From NCBI GenBank assembly GCA_030044045.1, contig JASHWO010000006.1, positions 1 through 16,840 on the forward strand: a stretch of 16,840 bases of DNA. The letters run 5' to 3'. The DNA comes from Acidimicrobiales bacterium (GTDB taxonomy: Bacteria > Actinomycetota > Acidimicrobiia > Acidimicrobiales > RAAP-2). The notes beneath the pieces are model-generated. The model was not told the DNA's origin, did not search any database, and was given only the letters and a program-made list of their open reading frames with translations. Below are positions 11,978 through 16,840 of the stretch, in pieces. Positions within the stretch are counted from its first letter, which is position 1. Every line of letters begins with the position of its first letter. The position numbers and the translations under genes are program-made.

Positions 11978-13359
11978 TGGCAGCACCGGCGACCGTCACC
12001 TCCGCCCGGCCGCCGCCGCTGGCCCCCCGGGTCCTGGCCTGGGTGTCCCTGCTGGCCACGACCGCCCTGGTGGTGATCGTCATCGCCTTCGTGATCAAGA
12101 ACCTGGCGTACGTCGTGACCGGGCTGGCCGGACTGCTCATCACCGTGGCCGGCTGCTGGTGGGTGGTGGCCGCCGGCATGCCGCGCCGGGCCGCCGGCGT
12201 GATGGCGGGGGTCCTGGGCTGCGCCCTGCTGGTGTTCGCCGTGGTGGAGACGGGGAGCGGCGCGGCCGACCGGGTCCTGCGATCCCTGCTGGTGGTGGCC
12301 TTGGCGGTGGCCGCCGTGGTGACCGGCCGGCGGGCGTTGCTCGACGCCACCCGGGAGCGGGTCGGCCATTACTTCCACCAGGGCGCGCTGCCGCACCACC
12401 CGGTGCTGATCTGCAACCCGGCGGCCGGCGGTGGCCAGGCGGTGCGCGACGACCTCGCCGGCGAGGCCGCCGCCCTGGGAGTGGAGGCCGTGCTGCTGGA
12501 GCGGGGCTCGGACCTGGCCGAGGTGGCCCACGCCGCCGTCGAACAGGGCGCCGACTGCCTGGGGATGGCCGGGGGCGACGGCTCCCAGGCCCTGGTGGCG
12601 TCGGTCGCCGTGGACCAGGGGATCCCGTTCCTTTGCGTGTCCTCCGGCACGCGGAACCACTTCGCCCTCGACCTCGGGCTCGACCGGCGCGACCCCCGCT
12701 CCGGGCTGGACGCCTTCCGCGACGCCATGGAGCGGCGGGTGGACTACGCCACGGTGAACGACCGCCTCTTCGTGAACAACGTCTCCCTCGGCGTGTACGC
12801 CTCCGTCGTGCGGGACCCCGCCTACCGCGACGCCAAGCTCGAGACGTCACGGACGCTCCTGCCCGACCTCCTGGGTCGGCAGAGCGAGCCGTTCGACCTC
12901 CAGTTCACCGCGCCGGACGGTACCGAGGTGGACGACGCCTTCCTGGTCATGGTCTCGAACAACCCCTACGTGCTCGGCCCCTCCCTCGACCTCTCCCGAC
13001 GCCGCCGGCTCGACTCCGGCCGGCTGGGGGTGTTCGCGGTCACTGCCCGGTCGGGGGCGGCAGCGGCCGACGCCGTGGCCCACGTCCTGTTCGGCGGCGG
13101 CACGGCGACCGGCCACGTGTACCGCTTCACGACCGACGTGCTCGAGGTGCGGTCGCGTGCCGGGACGGCAGCAGCCGGGGTGGACGGCGAGCCGGTGGAC
13201 CTACCCACGCCGCTGCGCTTCCGGATCGAACCGCTCGGCCTGCGCCTCCTGGTCCCGCGGGGCAACGAAGAGGCCGCCGTGCACCGCGAGGTCCGCGACG
13301 TCGGCGTGGGACACCTCCTGGCCGTGGCCCGCGGGGCCGCGCCGCCGGGCCGGGCGTGA
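11977..13359 (+). CDS. Membrane-anchored diacylglycerol kinase-family protein (YegS/BmrU/LCB5-like)
   Basis: 460 aa. Four hydrophobic segments at about residues 19-40, 43-66, 72-92 and 100-118 anchor the N-terminus. A catalytic DAGK domain begins near 140: VLICNPAAGGG (143-153), GMAGGDGSQALVASV (196-210, the GGDG nucleotide-binding motif, with Ser where Thr is usual), and CVSSGTRNHFALDL (220-233), the family's GTxNDFA motif with His for Asp. FVNNVSLGVYASVV and DAFLVMVSNNPYVLG follow, then a C-terminal beta region with VDGEPVDLPTPLRFRI. Such enzymes phosphorylate diacylglycerol or a related lipid, or act on glycolipids such as phosphatidylinositol mannoside precursors. The substrate cannot be read here. 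It starts at ATG 11977 in a TGATG overlap and converges on the SPFH gene. Confidence 0.88.
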   Translation: MAAPATVTSARPPPLAPRVLAWVSLLATTALVVIVIAFVIKNLAYVVTGLAGLLITVAGCWWVVAAGMPRRAAGVMAGVLGCALLVFAVVETGSGAADRVLRSLLVVALAVAAVVTGRRALLDATRERVGHYFHQGALPHHPVLICNPAAGGGQAVRDDLAGEAAALGVEAVLLERGSDLAEVAHAAVEQGADCLGMAGGDGSQALVASVAVDQGIPFLCVSSGTRNHFALDLGLDRRDPRSGLDAFRDAMERRVDYATVNDRLFVNNVSLGVYASVVRDPAYRDAKLETSRTLLPDLLGRQSEPFDLQFTAPDGTEVDDAFLVMVSNNPYVLGPSLDLSRRRRLDSGRLGVFAVTARSGAAAADAVAHVLFGGGTATGHVYRFTTDVLEVRSRAGTAAAGVDGEPVDLPTPLRFRIEPLGLRLLVPRGNEEAAVHREVRDVGVGHLLAVARGAAPPGRA

Positions 13360-13373
13360 CGGACGCGGTACGG

Positions 13374-13406
13374 CGGCCGGGATCGCCGGTGCCGTCCGGC
13401 CGATCC
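13374..13406. terminator. Candidate bidirectional terminator between convergent genes
   Basis: CGGCCGG (13374-13380) pairs with CCGGCCG (13396-13402), and alternatively GGATCG (13380-13385) pairs with CGATCC (13401-13406). These GC-rich hairpins lie in the 82-bp gap where the kinase-family and SPFH transcripts meet. There is no T-run, so it is weak as an intrinsic terminator. Confidence 0.4.
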
Positions 13407-13441
13407 GTAGTGACACGACGGGGCCCCGCCGCGCCTCGCCG

Positions 13442-14470
13442 CTACGACGAAGCGCCGCCCCCTGGCAAGCCGGCACCGTTGGTGGCCGCCGCGCCGGCTC
13501 CGCCGGACCCGCCGCCGGCGGCCTTCAGGGCTTCGACCAATACCCCGGCCCCGCCGGCCAGGCCCGCCGCCTCGTAGGGGACCACCAGCTTGGCGTTCGG
13601 CGCCGAGGCGACGTCCTGGAGGGCGCGAAGCTGCAGCACGGCCAGGGTGTTCGGGTGGATGGTCGCCTGGTCGATAGCGGTGAGCGCTGCCGCCTCGCCC
13701 TCGCCCCGCAGCAGGCGCGCCTTCTTCTCGCCCTCGGCCTGCAGCTCCAGGGCCTTCATCTGAGCCTCCGCCGCCAGGATGACGGCGGCCTTGGCGCCCT
13801 CGGCCTCCAGCACGGCCGCCTGCTTGCGGCCGCCGGCGCTGTTGACCGCCGCCTGCTGCTCGCCCTCCGACTTCAAGATGGCCGCCCGCTTGTGCTGCTC
13901 GGCCTCCTTCTGTTCGGACATGGCCTGCAGCACGTTGTTCGGCGGGGTGATGTCGAGGATCTCGATCCGGTTCAGCCGCACGCCCCACTTCATGGCGGCG
14001 TCGGCCATGTGGTCCTGCATGCGGGTGTTGATGGTCTCCCGCTCGGAGAGCGACTGGTCCAGGGTGAGCTCGCCGAAGACCGCCCGCAGGGCCGTCCGGG
14101 AGAGCTGGTCCACGGCCAGCGAGTAGTCGGCGATCTCGAACAGCGCCGCCTTCACGTCGATGACCTGGCAGAAGATGGTGGCACTGACCCAGAGCGACAC
14201 ATTGTCCTTGGTGATGACCGCCTGCTGGTCGCCGGTCATCGGGAACTCCCGCATGTCCACCTTTGTCATGCGGTCGACGAAGGGCATCAACACGTGGAGC
14301 CCGGGCTGGCGCACCGCCTGGAACCGGCCCACCCGCTTGACCACCCCCACGCTCCCCTGCTGGACGATCTTGACCGCCCGCCCGAAGAGGTAGAGCGCCA
14401 ACAGGACGACGGCCGCCACGACCACGATCGCCACGACCACGGCGGCTCCGGTTCCGGCACTGGCAAGCAT
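13442..14470 (-). CDS. SPFH/Band 7 (stomatin/QmcA-like) membrane scaffold protein
   Basis: 342 aa from ATG 14470, preferred over ATG 14485 because AGGGGAG sits seven bases before it. A single N-terminal membrane segment (AAVVVAIVVVAAVVLLALYL) is followed by the SPFH core: VQQGSVGVVKRVGRF, then QPGLHVLMPFVDRM and DNVSLWVSATIFCQVID. RIEILDITPPNNVLQAM comes next, then a long Ala/Glu/Gln/Lys coiled coil (EQKEAEQHKRAAILKSEGEQ onward), ending in a Gly/Ala-rich tail. These proteins oligomerise at the membrane, organise microdomains and often modulate proteases. The NfeD-like gene lies just upstream on the same strand, the common NfeD-SPFH operon. Substitutions at key positions are not evident. Confidence 0.93.
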   Translation of the reverse strand: MLASAGTGAAVVVAIVVVAAVVLLALYLFGRAVKIVQQGSVGVVKRVGRFQAVRQPGLHVLMPFVDRMTKVDMREFPMTGDQQAVITKDNVSLWVSATIFCQVIDVKAALFEIADYSLAVDQLSRTALRAVFGELTLDQSLSERETINTRMQDHMADAAMKWGVRLNRIEILDITPPNNVLQAMSEQKEAEQHKRAAILKSEGEQQAAVNSAGGRKQAAVLEAEGAKAAVILAAEAQMKALELQAEGEKKARLLRGEGEAAALTAIDQATIHPNTLAVLQLRALQDVASAPNAKLVVPYEAAGLAGGAGVLVEALKAAGGGSGGAGAAATNGAGLPGGGASS

Positions 14471-14494
14471 GGGCACTCCCCTCATCGGTTGTCG

Positions 14495-14707
14495 CTACTG
14501 CAGATCGGTGGCGTACACGACCAGCAGGCCCCGCACCACGTCGGCCACCACCACGTCGGTACCCGCCTGGATCGTCTCGGACGGGTCGAGCGGGATGGCC
14601 AACCACTCCTCCCCACGGGCCCGGATCGAGCCCGGATGGTGGGCGCCGTCGATGGCCTTGGTCACGAGGGCGGTCTCGCCGATCATGCCCTGGACCCCGC
14701 TCTGCAT
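14495..14707 (-). CDS. Short NfeD-like OB-fold protein, partner of the SPFH protein
   Basis: 70 aa from ATG 14707, chosen because GGAGGGAGG lies about eight bases upstream; a longer start at 14782 adds only an Arg/Gly-rich stretch. The sequence (MIGETALVTKAIDGAHHPGS, then RARGEEWLAI, then IQAGTDVVVADVVRGLLVVY) has the repeated strands of the C-terminal OB domain of NfeD. The membrane segments and protease domain of full-length NfeD are absent, so this is a soluble minimal form. The SPFH gene begins about 25 bp downstream, and the two probably act together at the membrane. Weak similarity makes the name a context-supported call. Confidence 0.72.
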   Translation of the reverse strand: MQSGVQGMIGETALVTKAIDGAHHPGSIRARGEEWLAIPLDPSETIQAGTDVVVADVVRGLLVVYATDLQ

Positions 14708-14799
14708 GCCGGCACCTCCCTCCTGCCGAGCCGGTGCCCGTCCCGCCCGCCGGCTCCTCCCGGCAGTGGAACCTTCGTGCACCGCGTCGCCTCCAACCG

Positions 14800-14805
14800 A
14801 CTATA
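14800..14805 (-). promoter_or_regulatory. Possible -10 element (TATAGT) for the NfeD-SPFH operon
   Basis: A TATAGT hexamer on the minus strand, about 95 bases upstream of the NfeD-like ATG, is one of very few AT-rich words in the region. No matching -35 is visible at the normal distance, so the call is tentative. Confidence 0.3.
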
Positions 14806-14929
14806 CGACCAGCGGGGCGCCCCCGTTGCCGGCACGGCCGGCAGCACCGCGGGCACCGCCACCGGCGGGCGGGAGCTGCCGGCAGGTCCGCACCGGCGGG
14901 CAGCCGGCACCGTCGGGCGAGTGGCGCCG

Positions 14930-15712
14930 TCAGCGCCCGACGAAGCGCGGCTCCCGCTTCTCCACGAAGGCGGCCAGGGCCTCAGCGGTGTCCTCGCTGC
15001 CGAAGTTGACGGACTGGCAGCGGGCCTCTGCCTCGACCGCTTCGGCCATGGAAAGGGCCAGCGACCCGTTCAGCAGAGTCTTGGTCATCGACAGGGCGAG
15101 GGGCGGGCCGGCGGCCAGCGTCCGGGCCCAGCCGTCGACGAACCCGTCGAGCTCGTCCACCGGCACCACCCGGTTCACCAGCCCGAGGTCGAGGGCGGCC
15201 CGGGCGTCGTAGATATCGCCGAACAGGGCCACCTCCTTGGCCCGGGCCATGCCGATCAGGCGGGGCAGGAGGTAGGAGGCGCCGTTGTCGAGCGAGAGCC
15301 CCCGGCGGGAGAAGATCATCGACAGGCGGGCCCGCTCGGAGGCCACCACCAGGTCGCAACCGAGGGCCAGGCTCAGGCCGGCGCCCACCGCCACCCCGTC
15401 CACCTTGGCGATGGAGGGCTTGGTCACCCGGTGCAGCGCCAGGGCCACGTCGCCCAGCCGGCGCATCCAGGTGAGGCCTGATCCGGCGCCGTTCCCCGCC
15501 GGCCCGTCCGGGTCCACCAGGTCGGCGCCGGAGCAGAAGTCGCCCCCCGCCCCGGTCACCACCAGGACCCGGTCGTCGGCGCGGCGCTCCACCTCCTCGA
15601 AGGTGGCCCGGAGCTCGGCCAGCATCCGGGCGGTGGCGGCGTTCTTCCGCTCCGGGCGGTGCATCGTGACCGTCACCACCCCGCTGTCACGCTCCACGAC
15701 CAGGGTCTCCAC
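14930..15712 (-). CDS. Enoyl-CoA hydratase/isomerase (crotonase) family protein
   Basis: 260 aa, the normal length of the family. It has RPERKNAAT near the N-terminus, then GAGGDFCSGADL (first oxyanion-hole loop), and VDGVAVGAGLSLALGCDLVV (second oxyanion-hole segment). RRGLSLDNGASYLLPRLIG follows, in which the usual catalytic Glu is replaced by Asp-Asn, as in PaaG-like isomerases rather than true hydratases. MTKTLLNGSL and a typical C-terminal helix (ALAAFVEKREPRFVGR) complete it. It probably acts on an enoyl-CoA in fatty-acid or aromatic degradation in the cytoplasm. The GTG at 15712 follows GAGGAG. It stands alone, downstream of no other gene in the window; substrate unknown. Confidence 0.93.
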   Translation of the reverse strand: METLVVERDSGVVTVTMHRPERKNAATARMLAELRATFEEVERRADDRVLVVTGAGGDFCSGADLVDPDGPAGNGAGSGLTWMRRLGDVALALHRVTKPSIAKVDGVAVGAGLSLALGCDLVVASERARLSMIFSRRGLSLDNGASYLLPRLIGMARAKEVALFGDIYDARAALDLGLVNRVVPVDELDGFVDGWARTLAAGPPLALSMTKTLLNGSLALSMAEAVEAEARCQSVNFGSEDTAEALAAFVEKREPRFVGR

Positions 15713-15934
15713 CCGCGCTCCTCTCTCTCCTCATGCCTGCTGACGCCGGGGACGTACTGCGCCTGCCGGGGCCACGCCGGACCGCCGGGGCGGACGGCCC
15801 GGCCCAGACGAGCCGGGCCGCCACCCTACGGCCGGGGCCGCCAGCCTGCCAACACCGGCCGGTGGGCTGGCCGGGTCCGGACGTTTCCGCGGAGGCGCTG
15901 TGTGCGGTGACACACCCAACGCTAAGAGGGAGTG

Positions 15935-15948
15935 CTACTGATGAGTAG
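15935..15948. repeat. 14-bp palindromic direct repeat, left copy
   Basis: CTACTGATGAGTAG, in which CTACT and AGTAG are reverse complements around GATG. It covers the start codon (ATG 15941) of the small Cys-rich gene. An identical copy ends that gene. Confidence 0.8.
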
Positions 15949-16342
15949 TACCACTACCTCATTGAGCCAGGAGAATGCCCAGGATGCTCCTTCCCGAGAA
16001 TGGTGGGAAGGAGACGGTCCGTGTGATGACTGCGGAGGTCCCAGTATTTGTTGGCGAGCTTCCCATGAGCTGTGGGAATCCGTCATGGAGTGCTCGCCGG
16101 GGGCTGGCGGCTTTTTGTGCGTGACGTGCTTCATAAAGCGCGCCGAGGCCAAAATCGGCCATCGGTGGTGCTGGTTGGTCACGCCGACGCCCCCAGACAT
16201 GGACCCCGACGTACCAACGTCCGGCCGCGTTACCCCTACCTACCGACGCTTTGTGGGGCCCCCGCTAGAACTCGTCAAGCAATGGTATGCCTGCTATCTA
16301 AGGAATGACGGCACCTGGTGCAGGTGGCCTACTGATGAGTAG
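15941..16342 (+). CDS. Small cysteine-rich, probably zinc-binding protein, phage-like
   Basis: 133 aa from ATG 15941, with AGAGGGAG eight bases upstream. Two CxxC pairs, CDDC (28-31) and CVTC (60-63), frame a segment with WRASHELWESVM, the pattern of short zinc-ribbon proteins common in phages and environmental plasmids. The C-terminal half (RRFVGPPLELVKQWYACYL) is unrecognised. The GC content and codon use are visibly lower than in the genes to the left, so the gene is probably of foreign origin. It is convergent with the 46-aa gene, two bases apart. The function is unknown; metal binding is inferred from the cysteines. Confidence 0.7.
   Translation: MSSTTTSLSQENAQDAPSREWWEGDGPCDDCGGPSICWRASHELWESVMECSPGAGGFLCVTCFIKRAEAKIGHRWCWLVTPTPPDMDPDVPTSGRVTPTYRRFVGPPLELVKQWYACYLRNDGTWCRWPTDE
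16329..16342. repeat. 14-bp palindromic direct repeat, right copy
   Basis: Exact copy of CTACTGATGAGTAG. It encodes the last codons and includes the TAG stop of the Cys-rich gene, 394 bp from the first copy. Confidence 0.8.
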
Positions 16343-16344
16343 CC

Positions 16345-16485
16345 TTACTTCTTTCCAGCGCATACCTCGCAAAGGACGCGAGTCACCTTGTCCTTGGCTT
16401 CGATCTTCTTTCCCTCTGAACAGTTGGAGTCAGTGTGATACACCTTCTTGACCTCAGACGTGACGGTGTAGTAGATGGTCGTCAT
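16345..16485 (-). CDS. 46-aa cysteine-containing small protein
   Basis: ATG 16485, behind GGAAAGGGAAC, to TAA 16345. The product begins MTTIYYTVTSEVKKVYH and has Cys22 in NCSEGKKI and a CxxC pair at Cys39/Cys42 (RVLCEVC); with His17 these could bind one zinc ion. Codons look normal, and the frame is the only one open on this stretch. It packs two bases from the convergent gene and has a TATAGT hexamer about 45 bases upstream (16533-16528). Short knuckle proteins like this are common in phage genomes. No named family is assigned. Confidence 0.65.
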   Translation of the reverse strand: MTTIYYTVTSEVKKVYHTDSNCSEGKKIEAKDKVTRVLCEVCAGKK

Positions 16486-16573
16486 TGTTCCCTTTCCTCT
16501 CTATGTTCCCTATGGGCGCTGGAGGTTACTATACCATCGAACGCCTCGGCACGTGCTGATGGTACGTGGTGTT

Positions 16574-16602
16574 ACCCAACACGTGTCGTGTTTTCGTTGG
16601 GT
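16574..16602 (-). terminator. Stem-loop after the double zinc ribbon gene
   Basis: ACCCAAC (16574-16580) and GTTGGGT (16596-16602) form a perfect 7-bp stem with a 15-base loop, 18 bp past the stop of the zinc-ribbon gene on the minus strand. It may end that transcript or be an operator for the 46-aa gene; there is no T-run on the minus strand. Confidence 0.4.
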
Positions 16603-16619
16603 CACGCTCCCGTTTCCTC

Positions 16620-16832
16620 TTACTGCGCCATCACCCCACAAGACCTACAGAACTTGTCGTTGGCGTTCAGTATTGCTCCACATTCTCCACATTCCTCAAG
16701 GTCGTAAGTTGAGCCACAATCCGAACAGAATCGAGACCCCTTACGGCGTTCAGCCCCACAGTTGGGACATGCGACGCCGAGCTGCCGTTCCTCTATTTCA
16801 AATGCGATCCTATATTGGTGCCGGTCATACAA
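16620..16832 (-). CDS. Double zinc ribbon protein (5' end may lie beyond window)
   Basis: At least 70 aa. Two zinc ribbons stand in tandem: CPNC...CSDCG (Cys22, 25, 36, 39) and CGEC...CRSCG (Cys48, 51, 62, 65), each with the C-x2-C-x10-C-x2-C spacing of the DZR family. The first 20 residues (RIAFEIEERQLGV) are probably the end of a helix. The only starts are a TTG at 16832, or one beyond the edge: the frame stays open to 16840, so the gene may be larger. Such ribbons usually act as protein- or nucleic-acid-binding modules. It is the third Cys-rich protein in this low-GC segment. Confidence 0.8.
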   Translation of the reverse strand: MYDRHQYRIAFEIEERQLGVACPNCGAERRKGSRFCSDCGSTYDLEECGECGAILNANDKFCRSCGVMAQ

Positions 16833-16840
16833 ATAAAATG

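Noticed and set aside
11145..13577. 810-aa plus-strand open frame
   Set aside because: It overlaps the STAS leader and the whole kinase-family gene in another frame, is Arg/Pro/Gly-rich and has no domain; a shadow due to high GC.
13157..15481. 774-aa plus-strand open frame, and the 546-aa minus-strand frame at 12966-14606
   Set aside because: Both are antisense or off-frame to the SPFH, NfeD-like, kinase-family and crotonase genes, which have clear families. Composition is low-complexity.
1..16840. CRISPR arrays, tRNA or rRNA genes
   Set aside because: No regularly spaced repeats and no cloverleaf or rRNA-like stretches were seen on either strand by eye; a covariance-model scan could still find a divergent tRNA.

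Overview
The window comes from a high-GC bacterium. Codon use, the partner-switching sigma regulators and the SPFH/NfeD and crotonase genes suggest an actinobacterium, perhaps Acidimicrobiia-like or an uncultured relative; no taxonomic marker is present to settle this. No rRNA, tRNA, CRISPR array, transposase or integrase is visible. The window falls into three parts.

Part 1 (about 1-9,940) is a defence island. On the minus strand, reading from 3965 down to 1, a restriction-modification operon encodes an EcoRV-fold restriction endonuclease, a C5-cytosine methyltransferase, a Vsr mismatch endonuclease, an unrecognised 269-aa protein, and an XRE-HTH/ImmA-IrrE protein that runs off the left edge. 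Next come two different AbiE-type (type IV) toxin-antitoxin modules with diverging promoters. The first, on the minus strand (4557-6541), has a toxin with a WYL-like C-terminal extension and lies between two copies of a ~305-bp repeat that carries a small winged-helix-like gene. One copy is frameshifted, the other open. The second module is on the plus strand (7474-9265). The island ends in the first ~140 codons of a large DEAD/DEAH helicase, cut off just after Walker A.

Part 2 (about 9,984-15,712) looks like resident chromosome. The helicase stump runs into the 3' end of a SpoIIE/RsbU-type PP2C phosphatase gene that has lost its 5' part and carries a frameshift. Facing it is the rest of what looks like the same module: a STAS anti-anti-sigma factor, a 43-aa ORF and an RsbW-like anti-sigma kinase, read from a good SigB/SigF-type promoter. 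The island (or a deletion at its edge) therefore appears to have damaged the phosphatase input of a stress-sigma switch. Then follow a membrane-anchored diacylglycerol-kinase-family protein, an NfeD-SPFH pair and an enoyl-CoA hydratase/isomerase-family protein.

Part 3 (about 15,900-16,840) has visibly lower GC and holds three small cysteine-rich, probably zinc-binding proteins in phage-like packing. One ORF is bracketed by an exact 14-bp, internally palindromic direct repeat. This may be the edge of a second mobile segment.
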